From Aquirufa aurantiipilula (lineage in GTDB: Bacteria > Bacteroidota > Bacteroidia > Cytophagales > Spirosomataceae), in assembly GCF_019923745.1 (NCBI RefSeq), contig NZ_JAANOG010000001.1, forward strand, positions 186,001 through 250,000: a stretch of 64,000 bases of DNA, in the 5' to 3' direction. Positions 1 through 7,481 of this stretch are shown here, piece after piece; the stretch's first letter is position 1, and the number at the start of each line of letters is the position of its first letter. The notes under the pieces were generated by a model. The model saw only the letters and a list, made by a program, of their open reading frames with translations, did no database searches and was not told the DNA's origin. Made by a program: the position numbers and the translations under genes.

Positions 1-1
1 T

Positions 2-898
2 TTATTTGAAATCACTTTGTCCTCCTAGTATCCAAGCTGAAAATAGTAAATCTCCAAGATGTTGAATAGCAGCATTAAATTGCATCTCTATTTGTTTGTT
101 CAAGGATTTATGATAGGCTAAACTAAAAGCCTTACTGTAGTTTTTCACTAAGACGTTTCCTTTTTTGTCAAAACTGTATTTTTTGTTTTCTGGGGTATTT
201 AGCTGCAATTGTTTCTCTTTTATTAATAATTCAGGAAGTAAATGATGGGATTGCAAGACCCATTGCCAGGTTGCGGCTTGTGTATTTTCTATGTATTTGG
301 AAGGCCCAAGCCAATCTTCCATTGTATCCCCAAGCAATTCTGGAATGCGAGATTCCCAAAAGCTATGCAATCCATGCTGCCCTGTTTTTTGTCCATCGTA
401 ATTGGAAGTAGTATGCAAGGGTACATGTGCATCGGCCACATAATGACCTAATTCAGCTGATAATTTGATGATTTGAATCGTGTCATTATTTTTAAAAGCC
501 TGTACCAATCGTTGATGTGTTTTGGGAATATGCCAAACGACGATACCGTGTTTTTGAAGACTATCCTCGGAGATTATACCTATCGCTTGTTCCCAGGTAG
601 TAAAATGTATCTTTGGAGGATATTGATCTAAGTCAATGTAATGACGAGCTGCTTCTATATCCAGAATATACCTTCTTTGGTCTGGAAGAACAGCCCATTC
701 TTCTAATTGGCTTATATGTCTTTTGTAAAATTTACTTAAAATAGGAGGTAATGTAAAGATAGCCAGCTTGTTGATTTTTTTATGGGCATAGAATCCCCAA
801 GGATTTGCACGTATTTTAGTAGTATGGATTAAAAAGAGGCTAAAAATCAAGTAAATTATCTGGCATTTTTTGAATAAAACCTTGTGAGTATAAATCAT
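2..898 (-). CDS. Secreted zinc-dependent phospholipase C / S1-P1 nuclease-like protein
   Basis: A 298-residue protein with an N-terminal hydrophobic export segment (about residues 12-26). The mature part begins near the WGFYAH motif (W34, H39), which resembles the N-terminal metal site of the S1/P1 nuclease and zinc phospholipase C fold. Further likely metal ligands are visible: H86 with D89/D91 (HYIDLD), then H152, D156 and H158 (GHYVADAHVPLH) and H175/H178 with E182 (HGLHSFWES). This pattern and length match a Bacteroidota family usually named zinc-dependent phospholipase C; whether the substrate is phospholipid or nucleic acid cannot be told from sequence. It should act in the periplasm or outside the cell. 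The gene is complete, its stop lying at the window edge, and it is divergent from rpsT. Confidence 0.75.
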   Translation of the reverse strand: MIYTHKVLFKKCQIIYLIFSLFLIHTTKIRANPWGFYAHKKINKLAIFTLPPILSKFYKRHISQLEEWAVLPDQRRYILDIEAARHYIDLDQYPPKIHFTTWEQAIGIISEDSLQKHGIVVWHIPKTHQRLVQAFKNNDTIQIIKLSAELGHYVADAHVPLHTTSNYDGQKTGQHGLHSFWESRIPELLGDTMEDWLGPSKYIENTQAATWQWVLQSHHLLPELLIKEKQLQLNTPENKKYSFDKKGNVLVKNYSKAFSLAYHKSLNKQIEMQFNAAIQHLGDLLFSAWILGGQSDFK

Positions 899-912
899 AT
901 TGTTTACTTTTG
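881..912 (+). promoter_or_regulatory. Likely promoter of rpsT
   Basis: A perfect Bacteroidota -7 box TACTTTTG lies at 905-912. A near-match to the -33 box (CTTG, 881-884) is 20 bp upstream. Transcription would start near 918, leaving a leader of about 35 nt before rpsT. The call rests on consensus matching only. Confidence 0.5.
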
Positions 913-952
913 CATTTCAATTTTCAAAAGAATAGAAATTTTTTAGTTAAAA

Positions 953-1210
953 ATGGCAAATCATAAATCAGCACTAAAGCGTATTCGGGCAAATGAAGCA
1001 AAGCGTTTGCGCAATCGTTATCAGCATAAATCTACTCGTACATTGATCAAGAAATTGAGATTGACTACGGACTCTTCTGTAGTGGTAGATTTGTTCAAAC
1101 AAGTTTCTTCAGCTTTGGATAAATTGGCGAAGAAGAACATCATCCATAAGAATAAAGCAGCCAACCAGAAGTCTAAATTAGCTAAGTTGGTTAACAAAGT
1201 CGCTGCTTAA
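953..1210 (+). CDS. rpsT: 30S ribosomal protein S20
   Basis: An 85-residue, very basic protein beginning MANHKSALKRIRANEAKRLR, the typical S20 N-terminus. It binds 16S rRNA early in assembly of the small ribosomal subunit. Length and composition are normal for the family. The gene has its own likely promoter just upstream and a strong hairpin terminator just downstream, so it appears to be a single-gene transcript, as is common for rpsT. Nothing unusual is seen. Confidence 0.97.
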   Translation: MANHKSALKRIRANEAKRLRNRYQHKSTRTLIKKLRLTTDSSVVVDLFKQVSSALDKLAKKNIIHKNKAANQKSKLAKLVNKVAA

Positions 1211-1234
1211 TAGCACGATTATCATATACTTGAT

Positions 1235-1260
1235 AAACCCTGCCTATGGCGGGGTTTTTT
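1235..1260 (+). terminator. Intrinsic terminator after rpsT
   Basis: A 10-bp stem (1235-1244 with 1248-1257, one T-G wobble) and a 3-nt loop are followed by a run of T. The hairpin covers an in-frame ATG at 1246, which is why the downstream radC start is placed later. Confidence 0.85.
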
Positions 1261-1293
1261 CGTTTATACCTCATACATTCGCTAAAAAAAGCC

Positions 1294-1995
1294 ATGAAGT
1301 ATGAAGGACCCCATCTAGGAATTAAAGAACTGAATGTAGAAGATCGCCCTAGAGAGAAGTTAAATCTAGTGGGAAAGGATTTACTGGGAGTAGATGAACT
1401 ACTGGCCATTTTAATTCATTCTGGCATTCCCAATAAGTCAGCATTACAAATGGCGAATGAATTACTGAATTCCATTGGAGGGAATTTAAGCACATTAGGT
1501 CGGTTTTCATTGAGTGACTTCATGAAGTTTAAGGGCTTAGGTAAATCGAAGGCTACAATGCTTGTTGCGGCCATGGAACTAGGGAGGCGTAGGATGTCCT
1601 ACGAAGCTTCTCAGGCCATTCAAGTAATTCAGAGCTCCAAAGATGCCTATCGTTTATTTCATCCTCACCTATTTGATTTAAACCACGAAGAATTTTGGGT
1701 CATGCATCTCAATCGAGCCTCCAGTGTTTTGAAGTTGCAAAGGTTGAGTATGGGAGGAGTGGCTGGTACATCGGTCGACTTAAAATTATTATTTAAGTCA
1801 GCATTAGATACCATTTCTAGCTCATTGATTATTGCTCACAATCATCCATCAGGACAGTTGAAGCCTAGTAAAGCAGACAGGGATTTAACGCAAAGAATTG
1901 TGGAAGCAGGTAAAATGTTGGATATCCAAATATTGGACCATGTGATAATTACTGCTCAGGGCTATTTCAGCTTTGCCGATGAAGGCTGTTTATAA
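1294..1995 (+). CDS. radC: RadC family DNA repair / JAB-domain protein
   Basis: A 233-residue RadC-family protein. The N-terminal part holds a helix-hairpin-helix-like region (KFKGLGKSKATMLVAAMELG). The C-terminal part is a JAMM/MPN metalloprotease-like domain with HNHPSG at residues 182-187 followed by KPSKAD. The family was historically linked to DNA repair, but its biochemical role is unresolved; the motif implies a zinc-dependent isopeptidase-like fold. I chose the ATG at 1294, giving MKYEGPHLGIKELNVEDRPREKL with the expected ERPREKL-like motif near the start. An in-frame ATG at 1246 lies inside the rpsT terminator. The stop codon is embedded in a perfect inverted repeat shared with the small convergent gene. 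Confidence 0.9.
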   Translation: MKYEGPHLGIKELNVEDRPREKLNLVGKDLLGVDELLAILIHSGIPNKSALQMANELLNSIGGNLSTLGRFSLSDFMKFKGLGKSKATMLVAAMELGRRRMSYEASQAIQVIQSSKDAYRLFHPHLFDLNHEEFWVMHLNRASSVLKLQRLSMGGVAGTSVDLKLLFKSALDTISSSLIIAHNHPSGQLKPSKADRDLTQRIVEAGKMLDIQILDHVIITAQGYFSFADEGCL

Positions 1996-2026
1996 AGAAA
2001 GAGGCTTATTTACCTCTTTCTTTATA
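1991..2026. terminator. 14-bp perfect inverted repeat, probable bidirectional terminator
   Basis: Positions 1991-2004 and 2013-2026 are exact reverse complements, separated by an 8-nt loop. The repeat overlaps the last codon and stop of radC and the last codons of the convergent small gene at 2006-2104. The stem is mostly A-T with a G-G/C-C tip, and T-rich sequence follows on the plus strand. A shared terminator is the simplest reading. Confidence 0.55.
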
Positions 2027-2104
2027 AATTTTTTGAAGTTTTGAACCAATAACAATTGAAATTGCGAACAAAATAATGAAAAATGCTGCTCCTGAATAAC
2101 CCAT
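2006..2104 (-). CDS. Putative 32-residue single-pass membrane peptide
   Basis: An ATG-to-TAA reading frame encodes MGYSGAAFFIILFAISIVIG followed by a basic tail, SKLQKIYKERGK. It is a hydrophobic helix of about 18 residues with a positive C-terminal end, as expected for a small inner-membrane protein with a cytoplasmic tail. It fills the gap between radC and hisB on the hisB strand, 38 bp after hisB, and ends in the inverted repeat that would terminate its transcript. I do not recognise the family. Because it is so short it could be chance, but the membrane-like composition and the placement of start, stop and terminator favour a real gene. Confidence 0.45.
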   Translation of the reverse strand: MGYSGAAFFIILFAISIVIGSKLQKIYKERGK

Positions 2105-2142
2105 AGTTGTATGTTTAATGACGTGCAAAAATACTAAAAAAA

Positions 2143-3255
2143 TTAAAGCAGGCCTTTAGTACTTGGTAAAGAATTTAAATTATTTACGTCTCTTTGGACT
2201 GCCAAACGAATAGCTTTGGCAAAAGCTTTAAAAATAGCCTCTATTTTGTGGTGTTCATTTTCCCCCTCTGCTTTAATGTTCAGATTGGATTTAGAAGCAT
2301 CAGAAAAGGATTTGAAAAAATGAGAGAACATTTCCGTTGGCATTTCTCCAATTTTATCGCGTTTAAATTGTGCTTCCCAAACCAACCAATTTCTTCCGGA
2401 GAAGTCAATAGCCACTTGTGCTAGGCAATCATCCATAGGCAACAAGAAGCCATATCGGTTGATTCCTCGCTTATTACCTAGTGCAATAGCAAAAGCTTCA
2501 CCTAATGCAATACCCGTATCTTCAATGGTGTGGTGTTCATCAATGTGCAAATCGCCTTGTACACTAACTGTTAAATCCATGTTAGCATGTTTGGCAATTT
2601 GATCTAGCATGTGATCAAAAAAACCAAGACCAGTTTGGTTATTAGCCTTTCCACTTCCATCCAAATTTAGTTCAATATGGATTTTAGTTTCATGTGTATT
2701 TCTATCGTGGATAACCTTTCTTTCAGGCAATTGAAAAAACTGAAATATTTGATTCCAATGATCACATTGTAGAGCTAATGAATCTGCTAATTCATTTGGT
2801 ACTTCCATATTACCAAGTAGAATTCCTTGGCAACCAAGATTTTTGGCTAATTGTAAATCAGTTAAACGATCACCAATAACAAATGAGTTGGCTAAATCGT
2901 AAGCAGGACTAAAGTATTCTCCTAATAAACCGATGCCAGGTTTTCTCGTGGCTAAATTTTCATGCGGAAAACTTTTGTCGATATGTATTTGTGCAAAAAG
3001 TATTCCCTCAGAGGCTAATATTTCCAGCATTTTATTTTGAGCAGGCCAAAATGTTTCTTCTGGAAAAGAGGCTGTGCCTAAACCATCTTGATTAGTCACC
3101 ATCACTAATTCAAACTCAGTGATTTCGGTGATTTTTTTTAAATTGGAAATGACTTGTGGCAAAAAGGCTAGTTTTTCATAACTATCTACTTGCTGGTCAG
3201 TGATGGGTTCAATGATAAGTGTTCCATCACGGTCAATGAATAATACTTTCTTCAT
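2143..3255 (-). CDS. hisB: Bifunctional histidinol-phosphatase / imidazoleglycerol-phosphate dehydratase
   Basis: A 370-residue fusion enzyme of histidine synthesis. Residues 1 to about 170 are a HAD phosphatase domain (FIDRDGTLI at the N-terminus, VTNQDGLGT, and a later GDRLTD) that removes phosphate from histidinol phosphate. From about 180 to the end is the dehydratase domain, with DEHHTIED and [15 protein letters not shown] supplying the histidine/glutamate manganese ligands. The domain order and length match the E. coli-type bifunctional HisB. No other his genes are next to it here, so it is either separate from the histidine operon or at one end of a split one. It is transcribed toward the small membrane peptide gene. 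Confidence 0.95.
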   Translation of the reverse strand: MKKVLFIDRDGTLIIEPITDQQVDSYEKLAFLPQVISNLKKITEITEFELVMVTNQDGLGTASFPEETFWPAQNKMLEILASEGILFAQIHIDKSFPHENLATRKPGIGLLGEYFSPAYDLANSFVIGDRLTDLQLAKNLGCQGILLGNMEVPNELADSLALQCDHWNQIFQFFQLPERKVIHDRNTHETKIHIELNLDGSGKANNQTGLGFFDHMLDQIAKHANMDLTVSVQGDLHIDEHHTIEDTGIALGEAFAIALGNKRGINRYGFLLPMDDCLAQVAIDFSGRNWLVWEAQFKRDKIGEMPTEMFSHFFKSFSDASKSNLNIKAEGENEHHKIEAIFKAFAKAIRLAVQRDVNNLNSLPSTKGLL

Positions 3256-3375
3256 TTGACAAAGTTAATGATACATTTTCATGGAAGTAAGAAATATGAA
3301 AAAAATACGAATCAATATATGCTAAAAGTGATGATACTAATGTAATTTAGAGGATAATTATACCCAAAGAGGCAG

Positions 3376-4626
3376 ATGTTTACAATTTTGGAAGCTGGCG
3401 AGAGAGAGATTTTTATTCAACGTGTAGCACAATTAACCAACGAGAGTGTCGATAAAATACAGGAATTATTACCTGTTTGGGAATCCATCATTTTAGGTTC
3501 ATCCTTAAAGCTGATTCGAAATCAAATTCGTTTCAATGCATTGTATAATTTCATTCATCAAAAACCCGTTCCCACAAAAGAGATTGAAGCTATTTTTTCA
3601 AGTTCTTCAGCCAGTGTAAACTGGGATAAGGTTATTTCATATGGTGAAGGCTTATTTGGTATTTTAATGCCAGATAAAAAAAGTGCCATTGCTTTATTAG
3701 TTTCTAGGGAGTTAAAATGTAAAAGTTCTTTAGTTGTTAAGGGTTTGGGCATTTGTTTTGCCATGTATGGGAATCGACTGAAGGTTGTCGATAATGCTTA
3801 TATTCAAGATTGGAACTCATTTGGAGAGCATTTTTTTGCTCAAAAGCTTGATTTTACAGCACTTTGTCCGCCGAAATTACAAAGTCCAATTTCAGAAATT
3901 TTACTCTTATCCGACGTATTTAAGCATGAATCGGGCACTTTTCAAAGTAATCTAGAGGAGATTGATTTGAATTCTGATCAGGAAGGTGGTTCCTCTACCA
4001 ATTGGAAAGTAATAGGTCTTATTTTGGGATCATTGATGATAGCTTCAGTTATTGCTTGGTTTGTTTACACCAATATGAGTAAAGAAGAAGAAGTGATTAG
4101 TGCTGATACAGAGGAAATTATCCCTATTGATAGTTTAGCTAAGCTTCGCGATAGTTTAACCAAATTAAGTGCTGATTCTGCAAGAATTGCCTCGGATTCA
4201 TTAACGCATTTAAGCTGGCCTGACGGAAAAGCTTATGATGTTCCCAAAACTTCAGTTTTAGTACCCATGTTTGAGTATTTAACAGATACTACAAATAATG
4301 AATCTACCGAATTGCGCGTAAGTGAAATTTCTTTTGATACAGAAACCAATCAATTGGTATCACCGTTTGATGCCTTTTTTAAGAAGATGTCAGAAGGCTT
4401 AAGCAAGTACAAGGATGTACAAATTCGAATCTTTGCATTTGCTGAAAATGATGCTAAATCAGCATTGAAACGAGGTTTTGTTGTTAAAAATCGCTTAGTA
4501 GGCGAGGGGATTTCACCCAATAGGATTGAGGTAAAATCGGCTGGAAACAACATAAGTCCTGAAGCAGCAGTCCCAATCAATTCACAAGTACTTTTAGTGC
4601 TAACCAAGAAGTCTGTATTAAAATAA
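3376..4626 (+). CDS. Single-pass membrane protein with degenerate OmpA-like C-terminus
   Basis: A 416-residue protein of unassigned function. The N-terminal 200 residues look cytoplasmic and begin with a helical stretch that faintly resembles DUF937. One transmembrane helix follows at about residues 210-231 (VIGLILGSLMIASVIAWFVY). After it come an acidic, serine/alanine-rich linker and a C-terminal region of about 100 residues (ISFDTETNQL..., then RGFVVKNRLVGEGISPNRIE) that follows the OmpA/MotB fold pattern but lacks the usual GHTD and NRRV signatures. A role linking cytoplasm to cell wall is possible but not shown. It stands alone between hisB (divergent) and the helicase gene. Confidence 0.55.
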   Translation: MFTILEAGEREIFIQRVAQLTNESVDKIQELLPVWESIILGSSLKLIRNQIRFNALYNFIHQKPVPTKEIEAIFSSSSASVNWDKVISYGEGLFGILMPDKKSAIALLVSRELKCKSSLVVKGLGICFAMYGNRLKVVDNAYIQDWNSFGEHFFAQKLDFTALCPPKLQSPISEILLLSDVFKHESGTFQSNLEEIDLNSDQEGGSSTNWKVIGLILGSLMIASVIAWFVYTNMSKEEEVISADTEEIIPIDSLAKLRDSLTKLSADSARIASDSLTHLSWPDGKAYDVPKTSVLVPMFEYLTDTTNNESTELRVSEISFDTETNQLVSPFDAFFKKMSEGLSKYKDVQIRIFAFAENDAKSALKRGFVVKNRLVGEGISPNRIEVKSAGNNISPEAAVPINSQVLLVLTKKSVLK

Positions 4627-4635
4627 TACAATTTA

Positions 4636-4667
4636 TTTGCTTCTCATTATTTAATAAAGTACTTTTG
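4636..4667 (+). promoter_or_regulatory. Promoter of the DEAD-box helicase gene
   Basis: A perfect -33 box TTTG (4636-4639), a 20-bp spacer and a perfect -7 box TACTTTTG (4660-4667) match the Bacteroidota housekeeping consensus. Transcription would start near 4673, leaving an unusually long leader of about 125 nt before the ATG at 4798. Confidence 0.65.
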
Positions 4668-4702
4668 TGCTTTAGAAATACAAATACATCCTCACAACTC
4701 TT

Positions 4703-4787
4703 TTTTACATTAATTGTAAAATTCTTTTCCCTGGTAAAGGGCTATCGGCAAGAGTTAATTACGGATGTGTTCGGGCAACGTAATTAA
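4703..4787 (+). promoter_or_regulatory. Structured mRNA leader of the helicase gene (three stem-loops)
   Basis: Three consecutive inverted repeats lie in the untranslated leader: a 7-bp A/T stem at 4703-4721, a 4-bp CCCT/AGGG stem at 4729-4741, and a perfect 9-bp stem TTAATTACG/CGTAATTAA at 4755-4763 with 4779-4787, whose loop can fold further. The last stem ends 10 nt before the start codon, where ribosomes load. This would suit temperature-dependent or autoregulatory control of an RNA helicase. The regulatory role is inference. Confidence 0.4.
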
Positions 4788-4797
4788 AAAACAACAA

Positions 4798-6594
4798 ATG
4801 AGTAATCAAATTCGCTTTGATTCGCTTCCGTTTTCGGAAGGAATCCTGGCTGCTGTTAACGAAATGGGCTTTGAATTCGCTTCTCCCATTCAATCAGAAG
4901 CTATTCCATTTATTTTAGAAGGTCGTGATGTGATCGGCCAAGCACAAACAGGTACAGGTAAAACTGCCGCGTTTGGTATTCCAATGATTGAGCATGTCGC
5001 TCCATTCGAAAAATATGTGCAGGCCATTGTGTTATGTCCCACACGTGAATTAGCTCTTCAGGTAACTGAAGAATTAAAGAAATTATCCAAATTCACTAAA
5101 GGAGTTTGGGTGACTACGGTCTATGGTGGAGATTCCATCGAACGTCAAATCAAGTCTTTAAAGGCTGGTGCCAACATTGTTGTAGGTACACCTGGACGTG
5201 TGATTGACTTAATTGAACGTCGTGCATTGAAATTAGGACAAGCATCCATGATTGTATTGGATGAGGCTGATGAAATGTTGGATATGGGTTTCAGAGAAGA
5301 TATTGAAAGTATCTTACAAGAAATTCCAGAAGAGCGTCAAGTGGTATTATTTTCTGCTACGATGTCTAAGCCTATCATGGCTTTAACTAATCGTTATTTA
5401 ACCAATCCTAAATTAGTGAAGGTTGTTAAAAACGAAATTACGAATGTGAATATTGAGCAATTGTACTTTGATGTCAAAGGACGTGCGAAAATGGAAGTAA
5501 CAACTCGTTTGATTGATTTTTATAACCTGAAATTGGTACTTATTTTCTGTAATCAGAAGAAACGTGTTGATGAAGTTGTTGAAGAATTGGTGATGCGTGG
5601 CTATGCTGCTGAAGGTTTACATGGTGATTTACGTCAATCTCAACGTACCCAAGTGATGAATCGTTTCCGTAATGGAAATGTAGGTTTCTTGGTAGCTACA
5701 GACGTAGCCGCACGTGGATTGGACGTAGAAAATGTGGATGCAGTTATCAATTATGATATCCCATTGGATGAAGAATATTATGTACACCGTATCGGTCGTA
5801 CAGGTAGAGCTGGAAAATTTGGTAAAGCTTTCACTTTGGTAGTAGGTTCAGAAAGAAATCGTTTGCGCGAGATCATGAATTATACAAAAGTAAAGATTGA
5901 AAAAGGTGTTATTCCTACCTTTACTGATGTAGTGGGTGTTAAGAAAGGCATGTTCATTGAACGTGTGGCTGCTACCATTCAAGAAGGAGATTTAGATGTA
6001 TTTAATGATGCATTAACTAACCTCCATCATGCTGGATTTACTACTGAGCAAATTGTTGCTGCTTTAGTGAAAATTAGCATGGGTGTTCAAAAGAACGAAT
6101 TTGGTGATGAAAATCTAGAAGGAGAATTTGAGCGTCAATCTCGTAAATATGGTCGTGATGACCGTGGTGGAGATCGCGGAGATCGCGGTGGATATCGTGG
6201 TGATCGTGGCGGTGACCGTGATGGTCGTCGTGGCGCTGGTCGCTTTGAAAGAGACTCTCGTTACGGTGGACGTGATGATCGTGGTGGCGACAGAGATCGT
6301 GGACCACGTGGGCCAAGAAATGACAAAGAAGGCAAGCCTTATCGTTCTGATGAGAATATGGTGCGTATGTTTGTTAATATCGGTTTCAATGAGAAAATTT
6401 CTCCTTCGAACATTGTAGGTGCTTTTGCTGGAGAATCTGGAATTCCTGGTAATGTGTTAGGACAAATTCAAATTGAGAATAAGCATACCTATGTAGATGT
6501 GCCTAAGGAATATGCGAATGTTGTATTAGAGAAAATGGCAGGTGCTCAAATTAAAGGAAAACGTGTATTAGTAGAAATTGCTAAGCCAGTTTAA
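4798..6594 (+). CDS. deaD: DEAD-box ATP-dependent RNA helicase with DbpA-type RNA-binding domain
   Basis: A 598-residue cytoplasmic RNA helicase. Core motifs are clear: AQTGTGKT (about residues 47-54), PTRELA, VLDEADEMLDMG (about 153), the SAT motif, and HRIGRTGRAG (about 331). Residues about 445-508 form a disordered linker very rich in R, G and D (repeated GDRGG). The C-terminal 75 residues are a DbpA/CsdA-like RNA-binding domain (FVNIGFNEKISPSNIVGAF). The family unwinds RNA duplexes in ribosome assembly and cold adaptation. The ATG at 4798 gives MSNQIRFDSLPFSEG, a normal N-terminus; the earlier in-frame ATG at 4765 lies in the structured leader. A strong terminator follows. Confidence 0.93.
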   Translation: MSNQIRFDSLPFSEGILAAVNEMGFEFASPIQSEAIPFILEGRDVIGQAQTGTGKTAAFGIPMIEHVAPFEKYVQAIVLCPTRELALQVTEELKKLSKFTKGVWVTTVYGGDSIERQIKSLKAGANIVVGTPGRVIDLIERRALKLGQASMIVLDEADEMLDMGFREDIESILQEIPEERQVVLFSATMSKPIMALTNRYLTNPKLVKVVKNEITNVNIEQLYFDVKGRAKMEVTTRLIDFYNLKLVLIFCNQKKRVDEVVEELVMRGYAAEGLHGDLRQSQRTQVMNRFRNGNVGFLVATDVAARGLDVENVDAVINYDIPLDEEYYVHRIGRTGRAGKFGKAFTLVVGSERNRLREIMNYTKVKIEKGVIPTFTDVVGVKKGMFIERVAATIQEGDLDVFNDALTNLHHAGFTTEQIVAALVKISMGVQKNEFGDENLEGEFERQSRKYGRDDRGGDRGDRGGYRGDRGGDRDGRRGAGRFERDSRYGGRDDRGGDRDRGPRGPRNDKEGKPYRSDENMVRMFVNIGFNEKISPSNIVGAFAGESGIPGNVLGQIQIENKHTYVDVPKEYANVVLEKMAGAQIKGKRVLVEIAKPV

Positions 6595-6612
6595 TATTTT
6601 TCAAAATACATG

Positions 6613-6640
6613 AAAAAGGCGACTTCGGTCGCCTTTTTTT
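6613..6640 (+). terminator. Strong intrinsic terminator after the helicase gene
   Basis: An 11-bp perfect stem capped by a C(TTCG)G tetraloop (6613-6623 with 6628-6638) is followed by T residues. The A-rich left arm means it can also serve the convergent gene ending at 6645. Confidence 0.92.
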
Positions 6641-6644
6641 ATGC

Positions 6645-7091
6645 CTACGATTTTTTCAACATAAAATGCTGTTTATTCGCTAATGGATTAAATCGTAAAA
6701 TACCCAAATCAAATAAATCAATGCTATGAATTACTCTGGGGTCATCTACCAAAGTGTCCCAAATATCTTGACTGAGTGTAGATTCATAAGGATTCAGAAT
6801 AAAAAGAATGGAGTTCGTTTGGGCTTTGGGTAATAAATCTTGATCAATTTGTTGATAAATTTCAGGATTTAAATGTGGAATAACCAAAGGGAAAACTTCA
6901 CCTAAATCGATTTCACGGGAATAAAATAGACTTATACCTTGAATTAATTCATCTGTTTTTGATTTTCTAGAAATACTCTTGTTCATTATTGGATTAATGA
7001 CCTCTGTATATAATCTAAATACAGATGGTGAATGTAATCCATGACTTGTTTGTGCTTGTAATAAAAAGAATAATTTTTGAAATAAACGCAT
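6645..7091 (-). CDS. Truncated relative of a Bacteroidota O-methyltransferase family, SAM-binding core missing
   Basis: A 148-residue protein that keeps both ends of a roughly 230-260-residue class I SAM-methyltransferase family. The N-terminal signature HGLHSPSVFRLYTEVI and the C-terminal block IDLFDLGILRFNPLANKQHF are what I know from that family. Between them I find no glycine-rich SAM-binding motif (the usual ELGTSLG-like strand-loop) and no acidic FDD-type motif; the corresponding strand reads ILFILNPYES. It is therefore unlikely to be a methyltransferase. The frame is intact with normal base use, so it may have a new role or be decaying. It follows apaG with a 1-base TAATG overlap and is probably cotranscribed with it. 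Confidence 0.6.
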   Translation of the reverse strand: MRLFQKLFFLLQAQTSHGLHSPSVFRLYTEVINPIMNKSISRKSKTDELIQGISLFYSREIDLGEVFPLVIPHLNPEIYQQIDQDLLPKAQTNSILFILNPYESTLSQDIWDTLVDDPRVIHSIDLFDLGILRFNPLANKQHFMLKKS

Positions 7092-7477
7092 TAATTTAAA
7101 ATATAAACAGGTGCTAATTCAAATGGAGGAATTTTAACAGAAAAAGTAGATTGGTTTTCCAAATTCAGAAAAGTATAATGCCCACTCATCTTACCCAAAT
7201 TTCCAATGATAGGGCATCCTGAAGTATATGTAAAGGATTGATTCGGTTCTATGATAGGTTGTTGACCAACAACTCCCAAACCGTTCACATGCTCAGTTTT
7301 TCCAGATCCATCTTGTATTTTCCAGAATCTACTGACTAATTGAGCAGGTTGTTTACTGAGGTTTTTGATTGTAATTTGGTAGGAGAAAAAATGTTGATAT
7401 GGTTTTTGAATTTCATATTCCGACATATGTTGTGTCTCTACAGCAATATAAAAACCATTCGTGATAGATTCGGTCAT
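7091..7477 (-). CDS. apaG: ApaG domain protein
   Basis: A 128-residue ApaG protein, a fibronectin-III-like beta sandwich. Typical motifs are YQITIKNLSKQPAQLVSRFW, then GVVGQQPIIEPNQSFTYTSG and MSGHYTF. The family was linked to Co2+/Mg2+ resistance in enterobacteria and its molecular role is unclear. Length is normal. It overlaps the next minus-strand gene by one base. Its start codon lies only 4 bp from the start of the divergent ung gene, so both promoters must sit inside the opposite gene or transcripts must be nearly leaderless. Confidence 0.92.
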   Translation of the reverse strand: MTESITNGFYIAVETQHMSEYEIQKPYQHFFSYQITIKNLSKQPAQLVSRFWKIQDGSGKTEHVNGLGVVGQQPIIEPNQSFTYTSGCPIIGNLGKMSGHYTFLNLENQSTFSVKIPPFELAPVYILN

Positions 7478-7481
7478 AAGT

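Noticed and set aside
1246-1293. Upstream ATG that would extend RadC by 16 residues
   Set aside because: It lies within the rpsT terminator hairpin and adds residues not expected in the family.
6074-6316. Histidine-rich frame on the minus strand (HDHH-like repeats)
   Set aside because: It is the exact antisense of the RG/RD-rich linker of the helicase; CGT/GGT/GAT codons read as His/Asp on the other strand.
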